A stretch of 57,419 bases of DNA from Rodentolepis nana (Eukaryota; Platyhelminthes; Cestoda; Cyclophyllidea; Hymenolepididae): contig UZAE01012101.1 of NCBI GenBank assembly GCA_900617975.1, forward strand, positions 1 through 57,419. Reading direction: 5' to 3'. The notes under the pieces were generated by a model that saw only the letters and a list, made by a program, of their open reading frames with translations, did no database searches and was not told where the DNA came from. Positions 25,301 to 40,300 of the stretch are shown in pieces. Position 1 is the stretch's first letter, and the number at the start of each line of letters is the position of its first letter. The translations under genes were made by a program, and so were the position numbers.

Positions 25301-28300
25301 AAATGACTGGATCACTTTAATCCCTCTTTTACTGGAAATGAAAATTTTCATTCGAATTTGCATAGTTAATAGAGTTTTAAGTTCAAAAATTAATAAATTC
25401 ACAAAATACATTTGATTTAATATTTTCAAGAAGAACATGTATTTATAACTTGGAAACGAAACATTTAAAACATCACATTTAATAAATCATACAACTTCAA
25501 GATTCACAATTTTTAACTGATCGTTTTGTATTTATTAATTTACCTGTCTATTGATGAATATTCTTTTCTTTAAACGATAGATAACGTGAATTTATTTATT
25601 TATTTCAAATGGCAGGCGTTTTGATGATTATCATTAGCCCTTTAGTTGACTTCAGGCTTCACAGAGGGAGAAGAACATCAAATCGAAAAAGTCGAGAGGG
25701 GGAAGGACAATAGAGTGTTTTAAAGATGTAAAAGAGACAGACACAAAGGTAGATGAAAGGAGAAGTGAGTAGTGTGAAAGTAGTCGAACATGACATACAG
25801 TGGGGTCATGATAGCTTGAACTCAGAAGTAAACTGCCAGTTTAAAGAATTTTTGCCGAATGAGTATACGTTGCCCAGGGTGCACCACGTGGAGGTAAGTC
25901 TATCGCACTCCTCTGATAGCGTGAAGTAACATCATAGTTAAATGCAAGAGGTATACATGCTGTCGTCAAGAATAAAATAATGATTATTGAGTTATATTTA
26001 TAGTATATTTTGAATATTTAATTGAGCAATTCATAATAGCTTAAAAACCATACTTTATTTATTTATTTATTTATTTTGATTACCATTACATCCGATTGGT
26101 AGATTTTTGCCGTATTAAAATGAAATAATTTAAGGCTTCTGAACATATCAATTGCCCACTTGTAACATTGCATGCAAATATGTACCCCGAAGTCAGTAAA
26201 AGGGGTTGTTTATCCATCATGCTACGCAAAAGTTGCTGCACAGACCGTCAATTTCATAAACAGACACCTTTAGACGAGCATCTACTGCTTAAAAGGCCAT
26301 ATATCAAAGGCAGCGACAACTCACGAATAAATTGAATAATCAACTGGCGCATTTTTAATCTGAACTTGAAATTCACCAAACTTTGCTCCAATTAATTCCA
26401 TTCTGCCTTCTCAAAAATATTTTCGCATGCGCATATATTGATTAAAATCAAATCCTCTTTACCGCATCTATTTGAATTTAGTCTAACAGAAAGTCAACCC
26501 GGACGCGGTTTTGCATTTTCTCTCCTTGCAAAATTCTCTGCAGAGTTATATCTAATTCAAATATGCATAAACCACCCAGCGTATTGCAGAGAGAAAAAAT
26601 AATTAGCGGTGAAAAAAGGTTATTCAATTTCAAAATTATAATCTGGTTTGCTAACAATGGTCTTTGCGTACTTTAGTAAAAAAACATTCTTTGCATATAT
26701 AAATAAGATAGATGATAGTAAGGAGATGTTATCTATTGAATTTTTTTAAGAAATAAGAAAGCAAATATGAAAGCGATTGAACTGATTGTCATTGGCTAAT
26801 TGAAAATCATAGGTACAATTATATTGGAATCTAGGGGACAAATAAGGGAACTTGAATTTTGGAACCTAAATTCACTACTCAGAAAATATTTTATAATTCA
26901 AGTCGAAACATTAATTGAGTTAAGACTTCTTGATAAATCCATCATGATCCCGGTATCTCTTAATTCCTTCCTTTTTTGAGGTTTCTTTTAACGGCTTTCA
27001 GCTGTTTCTAGCTGTTAATAATTACAGACATCATGCAGCACTGTAAGCGTAAAGTACTGCTAATACAATTTTCCGTTTATTAATGAAACTTTACAGGCTT
27101 ACTAACTCATAGAAAGAAAATGTTCTGAAAATTTCTAACGATTTTCATATTGCGTATTGAATTTTTAATATAATTTGTAAAGTCTTATTTGCAACTGCTT
27201 GGAGCAAACCTTTCAAAGCATGAACTAAATATTTTGAACTTTTAAAAATAGCAAAAGTCCTATTCTACCGATGCATTCGCGTTTCCAATGAGGCTATGAA
27301 CAATAAACCCTGAAAACAATGGCTCTTATTGCATCTGAACTTTCTTAAATAGGTATTCTAACATTAAATGATTTTGAGCGTCAAATTGATAAAATTAGAG
27401 AGACAACTTAAATTAAATTTTAATAATGAAACGATGAAGCAATATTAAACATATTCCTATTTTCAACGTGCGGGCAACTGCGGAAAGTGAAAATTTATTT
27501 ATTTATTTATTATTTCAAATGGCAGTCGTTTTGATAGTTATCGCAATCCCTTTAGCTAACTTTGGGCTCCACAGAGGGGAGGAGAATCAAAGTGAGAAAA
27601 TTCGAGAGAAGAGGGGGGGGGTAGAATAGTGGTTCAAAAATATAAAAGAGACAGACACAAAGGTAGACAAAAGGTGAGATGAGTTATGTGGAAGTGGTGT
27701 AATATAGCATATGGTAGGGCCATGGTATTTTGAAATTAGAAGTTAACTTCCAGTTCATAGAACTTTTTCCCATATGAATGTACATTGTCCAGGGTGCACC
27801 ATGTAGTGGTTAGTCTATTGCACATTGCTTGAAACTGAGAGTAAAAGTGCTGATACCAGTTTTCGAGAATCGTTTTAATTACTCTTAGTAACTCAAAAAC
27901 AGCTGTTTCAATGGACTATAATTCCAAATACATAAAAAATATTAATTATTTTCAAAGCGAAAAGTTTAATTAAATTTTATACTTTCTCAGATGCTTTTAT
28001 AGTTTTAATTGGTGGGAGAAATAATTTAAATCACTTGTATATTAAGGATGTTTTTTAGGCAAATCCATTTTATTATGTCAAATTCCAGAATATAAATTAA
28101 ATAAACAAAAACAAGTTGAAATTCCATGATTGCCATATGATGTCTTGGTTTAAATCCATCAAAATTTGACAGAGATGGTTATACGAATATGGTAAAATTT
28201 GAATAACAAATAATGTTGATTCATCAAGTCTGCCTTATATCCGTTTGAACGCGGAATGAAACGTTAGCTTTATTTCGGAGGTAAAATGATTACCAGGAAC

Positions 28301-31300
28301 GGTTTTGCAAACAAACATAAAATTGATATTTTTACGGAAAACTAAACTATGACAAAAGAAGTATATATATATATATACATGGGCATTTGACGTCGTAGCA
28401 AAACAATAAGATGATTTTTACTTTTTTTGACATTTCTATCTAAAAGGTTTGAAGCTCAAAACCAAAATATTGGACAAAAATTTTCGAAAATGAACCCGAC
28501 GTACTGACATGTTTTCTGAAAACATCTGAAATCTTTTTAAATAAAATTCTCCACTGTTCAGGATCGCAATGCTTTAATTTTATTTACGTTAAATTGACAA
28601 TGGGCACTACGTCCATCTTAAAGCAATAGGATGCACACCATATTAAAAGCACATGAGTGAGATGTACAAAGACCAAAATGACAAATCTTTCAATCTCCAC
28701 GTTTTGATTTCAGACCCAAAGAATCTATGGCTGCAACGGAAAACAGTGACAGCGTGTTGACACCAGATTCGAGTGACGGTCAGTTCATAACTTTTTTTTA
28801 CTCTCTTGAACTTTATTTTCAATTTTCATTATTTTTCACAATCTTCCACGTCTTTTCTAATGTGCTCTATTTCAATCGATTTTATAGACAATCAGGTATA
28901 AAAATTGACAATCAGTCAAAAATAACATAAAGCATAACGGAGGCTATGATTGGTCCGTGACAAAGGTGTACTAACAATTTATAGATTATTTGTTTAAAGC
29001 AAGGAGTTCTCAAAATGGTTTTCACAACCAATGCAACCAAACTCAAAAGTGAATACTACACCATAGAAGAGAAATTAACTTTGAAAATAATAGAGAATTT
29101 TCCAGGAATGAAGAAACAATATTTGCGGCACTGTCCTCTTTATCCTCATGAAATATTCAAAATTGCTTCCACTATAAGATTTGCATTTGAGCAACATTAC
29201 TTTGAATTTTGATTGTTCATAGTGAGGGTTGATGTTCACATGCCATTTATATTCCCAATATTCACTAATCGCTTTTAGCTTTTCTCATATCTGCCCACAT
29301 TTTATGGATTTAAAGATCCCATAATAGCAATTTACACACCATTATGAATGTAAAGTGTCTGAAATTTGAAATTATCAGCTCTCAAAAAGGAAAGATTGAA
29401 AAAAAGACAATTGCGTTTTACTATCCAAGATTTAGTGTTTCTGAACCATGTTACTTTAATTTTAACACAAATATGGACATTGACTGAATATTTCAAAAGT
29501 CTGCATTAATTTGAATGATTTAAGATGAATTCTGGTCTTCTAGTCTTTGTTATTACACTATTGCAGCTGGAATTCCAGATAAATCGATTTGAACGTAACC
29601 GGTTATTCATTTATTTTTCGAAGTCAACCAAATATCTTACCAAACTTTGTAAAAGTTAAACCCTATCTTTGATTTTAGCTGAATAAGCTTGTAAAACTAG
29701 GAAGTAATTGTAAATGATTTCTATATATTTTTCACATATAAATACAAATATTGATTGTTACTAATATGACTGATTATCAGCTTCTTAATTGTTTGAAACA
29801 TTTTGAGAGTTAAAAGTCTTTGTGAAAAAAGTTCAATATCTTTACGCTGATTAAAAGTGGATAGAAATTTGCATTCTTAAATGTTCAAAAATGTTTCGTA
29901 AACCGGTGTTACTTATGATGTTAATGGTATTATTTGGGCAAACGAACTTTAGTAAACGATAATGCTAGCACCAGCTAGATTTTGATCATAAATGAAAACG
30001 CGAGTTGTCCAGGCACCTATTCTTTAAACCTGTGTAAATTAAGATATTAGTTTTTTTATTTTTAATCAGGAAATTGTAAAGAAATTTAGATTAACTTTCC
30101 TAAAAAATAATTGAGCTGTTGTTTAGATATCTATTATAAAGGAAAAATTCACTCTTCATGGTATCGAAGATGTTCAGAACGATTTGACTCAAAGTAAAAT
30201 CATGATATTTAGAAATTATTCATTGACTTTTCGTCATTATATAGATTTCCATGTTCATTTCGTGCAGGGTGCACGGTCGTTAGCTAATCTTTTATGTTTA
30301 GTAAATAAACTAAAGTAAAGAATAGGGAATCTAAGTTCCAATCGGTTTTACTATTCACATACTCTTTAAGATTGTTATAATTTAAATGATTACATGAAAT
30401 TTTATTCACTGGCTCAAACTGGGTGCCCTGCAATGTATCACGTAGTTGGTCTTAAAATTTTTTAAATCATTTGCAAATATAATCCTTATTATAAAAGTAA
30501 ATGCAATTATGGATAAAATTATGAAGACATGAAGTGACACTAGTAAAATCTCTTTTCTACTCTAATCGAGATATCCTCATTAAAACCTAATAGTCGTAAA
30601 AAAGCAAAAGGAGATAACTCTTCCCGATATGGAAGAAGGAGAAGGGAGGAGGAACTGGGGTGTGTTAGATGACAGCCTAGGAAAAAAGGGAAGAAAGTGG
30701 GCGTCGTTGAAAGGGGAGCTGGTTAAAGCTTCAAACTACTAACGACTACACTACACTAATTTGGTATTTCCTTTAGAATTTATTCGTAGGTTATTTGTGT
30801 AAGGCATACATGAGAAGACTAATTAATTAGATAATAAAGTTCTTTTGGATTTTGAAAATGATTTAAAAAAAAATTACTCTGAATTGGTTTAGTGAGTTAA
30901 TTTCCATTCCACTTTTTCAGACACGAAAACTATGTAGGCGATTTTCAATTACTGAGGCGGCCCTTAAAAATCATAATACAGAAGTGCATTCAAAATTTAA
31001 ACAAAAGGTGGTGTGACTACATGCAAAAGATACCCTAAAGGTAATTTGGGGTCACCAGGTTGTTAATTCTTCCTAAACAGGTAATAAGTCTTTTCGCATT
31101 TCACACGAGCTTAGATGAAAGGACTGCGGGAAGTAGATTTTTTGCGTATTTATCACATCAGTATGGGCAGACAACTTGACTTTTGATTGTAAAACTTTTC
31201 TCAAACTTTTGATGGTAATTTTCAAAAATGTCTTTAAACAATGACCACTTAGCGATTGCTTGATTTTGCATTCACTATTCGGTATTTTTCTGATAAACTA

Positions 31301-34300
31301 ATGATTAATCTACGAAACCAATTACAATTCTTCTTTCAAAAAGGATGCCAACAGAGTACTTTTAAAACATGGACTAATTCAAATTGATATCTTCGTCGCA
31401 AATCTTTATACGTAGTTAAATCTTGTATTTTGAAATTCCGATTTAGTATATTAATTTCCACTTAATCACACCCCACGCTGATCATTTTGATAAAGACATT
31501 TTCTTAAAATTACTCATTTCATTAAGAATAAATTTTATGATTACACAACAAATTGATAATGATATTTTATGACACCTGTCGATTATACAAATCACAAAAA
31601 ATTATTAATTTTTTTAAGAAAACAGGGTAAATTATCTTCTTGCATTGGTTAAGATGAAATTGTGAACTCTAGATTGCACAAAATAATGAATTTGTAAATC
31701 GGGGTTTCTGACTATTATCTTGGATTTAAAATTAAATTCTTGATGGTTATCTAACCATACTGATATTAAGCATAAGTTTAGAAATTTAATGAGAGGAAGC
31801 ATTACTTTTACGATCACGCGAATTCGGTAGAGGAATTGCGCTATGCTCAAATGTAAATTTTCAAATTTTGATTTATTTCTGATACTATCGCTGTTAGATA
31901 TGTCCTCTTTCCATTTCGTTGAGCAACTTTGAAGTAGTAAATCCTTTGTCCAAGTATGCAACGAGCAGTGCACGCATGTTTGGAGTCTTTTAAATGCAAT
32001 TGTACCTTCATAAACAGAAGTGACTAGCTTAATTAACTCAAAAACCCAGAGTTAATTTATGCCTTTAGCCCAAAAACAAAAAAATATTTTCCAATGTTTT
32101 CAATGCAGCAGTGTTATTGTTCAAATGAAAGAGGGATCAGATATGGTTACTTACCAACTCTAATTTTGCAGCAGTCATATACTTCTCTATATATTTAATC
32201 TAAAAATTGTCCATTCGTGTCATAGTACGCTGTGGCATTTCTGTAACAGCCTAACTGAACCGTTCTCATGAAAAATCAATCAGTAATTATGGACTGTAAC
32301 TCCCAACGATTTAATAACTCACAGCTGTGGTTTTTGTGCTACTTTCTTTGATTTTCCCACTTTAAATAAACTTTTACAAGTGCTCAAATTTTATATAGAA
32401 ATTCAAGGTAGCAAATTCATGCAATAGCAATAAAATTCGATGTAGCTACTTTTTATTTCATATTAAAATTCATCATTTAGAGGATGGTCGCTGAAAGCTC
32501 CCATGGTTTGTTACTTCCTCATCTGACGTCTTTCGTGTTACAATTTTTTGCAAATCTCCCTTTTAAAATGCCACAACATTCCAAAAGTGCCTATGAAAGC
32601 TGCATGTCTGCATTCTAAATTCCAACAAGGTTTTTTCGTACCATTTTTGAGTGAAAATATGGCCACACCTCACCATCTACACTTCTTCATTATGTATGTA
32701 CTGATGATTTAAATAAATCATACCAATGTCGGCTTAATTATTTATTCGATTTAAGAAAAAAATATTGCCAAACTGGCTGACGAACTCGCTAAAATCTTTA
32801 ACCAATTAGACCAGCATTATAGCTAACCCTTGTATTTTAGGTATTTAATAATGTTTCGTTAATGTAGTAAATATGCACGCTTCAGGTCTTTTGAAAGAAG
32901 TCACGATCTTAGAATACTAAAATGTGGTGTAACATAAAGTGGTTTAGTACTCAAAATGAAAACAATTACCATATATTTAATACATACAAATGTGAAGTTA
33001 ACTTTCCATTAACAGGACGAAGTGACAGTTCCTCCTCACACGGAAGAGTTACAGAAGCCGCCAGTCCAACAGAAACGAGGGAGCCTGGAACAAATGGTTA
33101 CAATATTGACCGCCCACTGACTGAAAGTGATAAAGTTGTCATTCGTGTTATTCGGAAGATTCGACTGTACGTTGCGCGTCGAAAATTTCGCGAGGCATTG
33201 AAACCCTATGATGTGAAGGATGTTATTGAACAGTACTCAGCTGGACATCTGGACATGGTTTCCCGCGTGAAAACACTTCAGTCAAGGTAGGCCAATTGGG
33301 TTGAATTAAAATTTGCATATTTCCTTTTAAATTGAAATATAGTTTCTGCAAATTTTAGATAAAATAAAAATAAGTGAAAATTAATCGAATACCTAGAAGC
33401 GATTTTAAGTCCCCAGCATTGAGCCCATTCCGAAGTTCACTCATTTTGCCTCTCTGTGGGCGTTTAATACCATGTGCCCATCAGTTCTGTTTGTCATGCA
33501 GTTCCCACGCGGAATGTCACTTCGAAGTCACCTCAACTTTTATTTTAAACATTTATTTCGCAAGGCTATTGCGTCAGAGTAAGGAAGTTATTGGAACCTT
33601 TGCGCATATGTCATTTCGTACGTCATTTATTTGAAACTGGTAGAAATAATATAGATGCTATATTGACTGAGTTGGCTGAACAAAACTAAGCACGAAATCT
33701 CCTAGTTTGCACGTAATAAAGTATTCCTATTTATTAGTATTATTTTATTTGGTTTCGGCAATAATTTATTTGGGGTAATGAAATTATTGACTAAATTTAA
33801 TAAGAATTAAATCATTTTTAAATATCAATTCTAGTGAAAATATCGAACTCAATATTCATGTTATTGTTTCCATTTTATGAATGTGGTTAAGATTTATATT
33901 TCATTAGGAAACATCACGGTTTGAATTTCTTTGAAGTTAAAAAAATATTATGATCCATAAATTTATAATTAACTTGTGACGAAGGTATTTCTATCCGTTT
34001 TTACCGCTCTTCTAGTACTCAATTTGTCCAGAGAACTTTAGTTTTACTTCATATCATTGAATTTCCATAGTCATTCTTGTATCGAAGAAATTGTGTCGTT
34101 ACCCCAATATTTACTTTCCTTCTGATAGACCAGTTTAAAAGCCATTGCAGAAGAGGAATGCCTTTTTCATTGCGATTCAAGCTTGCTATGGTTTGAATAA
34201 CCAATTTTATCCTGTATGACCAAGTAGAAGGGAGATAAGGAAAGCAGGATCTGAAATGAAACTTGTGTCTTCCGATAGTTTCCATGGCACACATGGAAAA

Positions 34301-37300
34301 TAACCTTAAAAATCTACTAAATTACCTATTAATGAAATATTAATCACAAGTTCTCATCTATCGAAAGTGCATACTAAATATCCTGTCTTTTAAACAAAGA
34401 GTTATTTTCGTAATTGCTTTGTTCACTTACGTGTAGATGTTGAACAAACACTCAACTTTAAGAAAGATTTTCGAATCTTTTAGCAATATATATGGATTTT
34501 GGACTCTAGTCTTGTATTATAACCAAAAGCATTTAGAATATTTCTATGCCTATGCTAGAATTTTTATGTAAAAATTCCCGGCGATTTAGTGTGGGAAAGG
34601 GAGTTAAGCAGGAATTTTTAAGCGATTTTAATTATTTTAAGTGAAGAATTGAATATCTCAAAAATCTGTTTATTTTAAAATTCAGCCGATATTTTCCCTC
34701 TTATTTTGTTTAAATAGTGTTTTTTCTCATTATTAATGGACCCTTTACTCATTTCCCCTGCAAATTTTAATTTTAATACAAAGTAACAAACTGGGTTTCA
34801 AAGCATTTCTGTCATGGATTTTAGCAAACGAATGAAGTATAAATTGACTATAATCTTTCATTTATTGATTTTATAGAAGTTTATAATTTTAAATTTAGCT
34901 CCTAGAATTTTATGACTTTATACCCTGACCTATTTGAGTCCTTTAAGTTTGTCTGACGGTTAGTATTGAAAGTTCTTGAATGAATTTAATTACTAGATTC
35001 CAAAAGAATAAAACTCTTATATCCAGGTCCTTTACGCAATGACGTTGGAACATGGTGATCAGACTCTGATTAGCTTCCCCTGTCAATAAGCATATCTAGC
35101 CCGCCTATAAAGTACACTAAGAGAAGCCCCGTGTTTTGCTTATCCAATTAAATTGAGGATAAAGACAGAGCAAGATTTATGTATAAATAAAATGTGCATA
35201 TATTCTGCGCGACATAATAATTCATATTTTTTCTGGTGGAGCGCAGTAAGTTAGCTTAGTGGAAATCTTCTGTTTGTGCAAACATGGTTTAATTGTCATC
35301 ATAGAAAAATCGTTATAATATATTTCCTAGCAACATCCATTTATCTTGTGCTATTAGTCGCAAGGTTTCTAGGATCTAAACAACAACAATCAACTATAAT
35401 CAATAGCCTTTTTTTTCGATGATTATTCAATTTTCGTTTCAGGCATTCAATTTGAGGGCGTATCCCATATTTTCTAAAAATATTATGCTTAAATATTTTT
35501 GCCACATTACCCCGCTTGACCTTTTGTTTTCATAGACCATATGTTATATGATTTAAGACAATGCGACTATTCTTAAGGAATCTATTGGCATAAAAGTATA
35601 AAGCGATTCACATTTACGATTTAAGTATTTATTACGTAAGGGAACCATGTGGAGTTAAATATGCTTAGATGTATCCGTATTTTATGTAAGTTATTAAGTC
35701 GATTTGCTTTGTTTAAGGAAATATGATCTTATATTGTAACGATTTCCTTTATTTATTTCAAAAAGAAAAAGATATTGGGCACAGAATAGCCCTTTGTATT
35801 TAAGAATTTTAAATGCTTCTTGATCAAAAATGGTAGTTTATTTCCACATGTTTACAAGATCGTGTCTTAAACATCTCCTTATAATTAGAGACCAATTCCT
35901 AACAAATTACCTTTATCATAAATTAACGAATATTTTTTTCTTAATTGTTCATCATGCAAGTTTTGCATGTTTCTAAACGACTCTAATTGATATTGATTTA
36001 GTGACCACATTGAAAAGCATCCGTAATAAGTGCAAATCACGTTGTTTCCCCTTTTTGTTAAGGTTTCATAAAGAAACATTTGCTAATCCAAATTTGTCCA
36101 CATTCACCAGATAGTAGGAATTTATAATAACGAATTTGCTCTTCTCTTTCTCCATCATAATCGCTCAAGCGTTTGGTTTGCCCTTAAAGAGCCTCCTTTT
36201 ATTCTATTTCTTACCATATTTGCAGAGATGAATCCGTAGAGAATCAACTTTTTTTCTGCTTTCTCGATGGTGGCATAAATGGGCCTGCGTTACTAAGCAT
36301 ATGTCACATCTACTACTTTATAATCTCAAATGTCTTACGCATTTCAAGTTTGACATAGTTCGCATGAGTATACTACAACTTAAGAACTTACTTAGCTTGC
36401 TAAAGATTTCAAATTCCACGAATGATTATTTGCAATGCTGATACCTTTAAGACTATATCTTTCGTTTTCTAAATAAAAACAAGGTCGCTATAATACCTTG
36501 GGTTTGTTCTTGTATAGAACAATCCAGCACCATTTGTCACCTCATTAACAAGACTTCCACGGGCTTTTTAGTTTGCTGGCAAAACAATTTTGGTCAATTT
36601 TAGTTAATTTTTCTCGCATTTGGCTGTCCGATGCTCCCTAATATTTATAAATGCAGTTATGCGTATGGATAAAGAAAGTTATTTGGATGTTTTTTTAACT
36701 TTTTGGCCAATTAAGAATTTTCAGGACGTTGCTACATTTTTTCTTTGCGACTTTGTGAATTTAATGTTTGACTTTTTATAACCTCCCAAGAAATCGTTTT
36801 GTCTCTTTTAAATTTTAAAATTATTTCGTCCCCAAGAACTTGCCTGCGTCATTATAAATGGATTTTGAATGGCTTCTTTGATGTATCTTTAGCTTGGAAA
36901 TCGACTAGCTTTACTTTCCTATTTTTGACACACATTTTTCTTGTTTATCAGACTGGATACCATTCTTGGACATCAAGGCGGTAAATCTCCAACCGCTTAT
37001 AATTCACATATCAGCCTTGCTGCTAGAATAGTCGGAATAGAATCAAACGTAAGTGATGACGAATTTGCTTGTACAATGCCTTTATATATTTTAACTACTT
37101 ATTTCAATATTGTGGAGGAACTCATCCTCAAATGCTTAGATTATAAAATTTTGCTTTTGATTACTATTAGTGCATGCTCTAAGGCCCTTCTCCGTTCTAA
37201 ATGTTTAGATTGCGAAATTAAAGTGTGCAGAGGGCCCGGAGTTGGGATTTGCTTTTTATTTGTTGATTGGCTATTTTCAAATTTTCCTTGGCCTTTTTGC

Positions 37301-40300
37301 GTACTAAATCATAGTAATCTTTCCATGCTCAAAATGAGTTTTTTAAGCAAAATCTCGTAGATAATTGGGCCTTCACAAAAGAAATTCGACTGACCGATGG
37401 AGTCGTTTATTCCAAGAACTATAATTGCACCGATTCGAGTTAAAAAATTGACAGTTTCTATTGTCACATTTCCAGTGTTTACAAGTTCCGAATTTTCCAT
37501 GCGATGCCGTTTCATCTTTCATGGGGACCTAGGCTTGGGCACGGAAAACTTAACGAATTTCAAAAGAAATGGAATATACCAGTATTTATTATACAATCTG
37601 AGCTGATTCTTAATTTTACAAAAATCTAAAACTCCTTAAACCCCATTTATGTACTTTGTTTTCAATATTTTGACCTATTTACTATGTTTCAATCACCTCT
37701 AATGCTAAATTGCAAGCTAAATTTTCAAACTAATCGATTAATCGTATGAATTATTTAAATCTAACCGCTTAAACGAGGCCGAATTCATTTTTCCTTTCCA
37801 CGGCTGTTCAAAATCTTGTAAACTATATTACTTAAAAAATAACCTTTTAAAATTTGTCAGTAATATATTTTAAATTTTAATTCGAGAAGTATAGTTTTAA
37901 TGAATAGATTTTCAAATAGTTTAAGGTATGGAATGTTTACGACTCTGCGCATGTTCTCCTATGCGCCATACTTGGCTGTCCTATCACAGTACTTAATTCC
38001 TAACTTATTTTTTAATAATGTTAAAAATACTAGAAACTGAATAATTAAAATGGATTCTTCTATGTACAATTTAGGGTCAAAATTGGTGGATATCATCTGC
38101 ATTAGATTAAAAATTTTTTAATAATAAAAAATGCATTAGCCAGATATCAGATAAATCTCAATAGCCAACAATACTTCTCAAAGTCTAATTTTGAAATTCT
38201 TTCTTCGTTCCAATCCCTTTCATTTCGATACATTTATTTTAGCTCTGCCCATTATAATCGTATTTTTAGAATCATTCCAAATTATTATGTAAAAATAGTA
38301 TTTATGAAAATAAGCACACTTTCCCACCCACTTTCCATACTTCACTGAATCAATTTATTGCAAGAAAAATATCGCTCCGGACATAATAGAATGAGGAAAT
38401 AAGTAGCTTTAGAGTTCAAGTCAATTAATTTATTATACTATTATATTATTATATTATATTATATTATTAATGTTCTTTGTTTAAGTATTTCCATGTCTCA
38501 TCTAATTGATTAAAAGTGACCAATTTTTTTTAAAGAGAATATTTTGCTCATTATTTTCGTGTTACCTCATTAATTGAGAAAATACGGTAAGAACATAGTT
38601 AGGAATCATACATTTATCCAGTATTCAAGTATTGTCAGTCGATTAATTCGCATACCGGAATTCAAATTATTCGATTCATTCTTTAAAAATTTTTCTGTAA
38701 ATTTTTCACCAAGTTTGTGTAATATGATTGTTTTTGATATTAGAAAAAACCTTTTCTATCTCATAAGCTGAGAAAACAGTGCTTAAGTCAAGAACTAATA
38801 AAAAATTTCTAAACAATTACAGATAAAAATTAGATAAGGCGTTGTTGAAATAAATTGTGTAAGTCACAGGGGATATTTTCAGTAATAGCACTTTATCTTG
38901 GTTGGAAAATAAAACAAATCTTTCCAATGTGCCATTTTACAGCCTAGTCCCATTCCCATAATGGAACGAAAACGCCATTATATTAATGGAAAACTTGACA
39001 GTGTTTCCTAGGGTAATTAGCGTATTTCAAATACCTTATTTCAGTATATATATATATATATAATGGTAGAAAGGTTGTAATTTAAAATGTCAATTAATAT
39101 CTTACCTCTACCATTAACGTTGGCAATTAAAACCCAACATAAATAAGTCATTTAAAACAAAATTGGATACACTATTGATTGAGTTTATTAAGACATTATA
39201 ATATTTCATTTTCGATCTCTGTATTAGTGAGTGGTAATTGGAACTTAGCTACCGACGTAGTCAAGAGGGCTGTAATAGGATTTATTACGTCTTCTAATTA
39301 ATAAAATGCTAACCCAAATACAAATAAATTTGGACCCTCAAAGGTGCATTTCAGTCCATATCAATGAAAAAGAAATTTAAAATAACGATTTTTTTGCAAA
39401 TTGGGCAGTATTGTTTAGAGGACATAAAAGGATAAATTGATTCATTGATTTCGGATATCTTTAAAACTCTTGCATGCATAGTTTCAAGGTGATCCAGTTA
39501 GAGGAAGGGCCACGATCAATAAGTACATAAAATTTAATTTAAATGGAACATATTAAGTCCGCAATAATGTTGTATGTCTTTAAAGCAGAAAATTCAATGC
39601 AGGAAGTGCTCATACCTAAAGTTGAATTTGTTTCATTAATTGTGATCTCAACAGATATTATTTATTCTTTCAAAAAAATATTACCTTAGTAGAAGAACTT
39701 AGTTTAAACAAAATTCAAAGTACATAAAAAATGATATTTCCATCAAGTTAAAATAATTCTAGTGTTGGTATTCAACGAATTATAAAATTATACATTTAAT
39801 GTAATTTCACTGTAAAATAACTTTAAATTTATTTCCTGTTTGTTTTGCTAAAATATATGACAACCTGATTTGTTGTAGATGCTTTATTAAATAAACTGTG
39901 ACAAGGAATAGGCAAAAAGTTATTTTCCCAATTTTTTACACGCTTTTCTGTTTATATTAATTTATTGCAGGTAAAAACAAGGGAACAAAATAGATGGCTT
40001 ATTTCGAACGGGATAAAATCAGCCCATTCTTGAAAATAATAATTAATTCAAAATTCGGAGAATTAGTAATGAGCATATTCGCATTTTCATCGTTCTGATT
40101 GAAGAAATATGAAATCATTATTTTTTCATATTGTCATTATATTTTGTATTTTAGACAATTCAAAAGACCTATGATTTGGTTGGACATGTTTTTACAAAAG
40201 TTAAATTTGAAAATTACATCGAAGAACTCAATTATTAACATTTAGGATTTCTTCTCTACTTAAGAATCCGTCTTAGCCAGTAAAATAAGAGAATCATCCC

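Larger units (their letters stand above)
23995..28713 (+). other. KCNQ intron 8 (4.7 kb)
   Basis: GTGAGT...GATTTCAG. Contains retroposon copies D and E, a (TTTA)n tract at 26053-26078 and a (TA)n tract at 28362-28377. Confidence 0.85.

Noticed and set aside
29015..29212. 65-codon + frame considered as an alternative exon after exon 9
   Set aside because: No acceptor and donor pair with matching phase and no KCNQ similarity.
31632..31973. 113-codon - frame in intron 9
   Set aside because: No recognisable motif, no splice or promoter support; such lengths occur by chance.
35748..35802. Possible further retroposon tail fragment
   Set aside because: Only TTTATTTATTTC and TAGCCCTTT match, with different spacing; chance in AT-rich sequence cannot be excluded.
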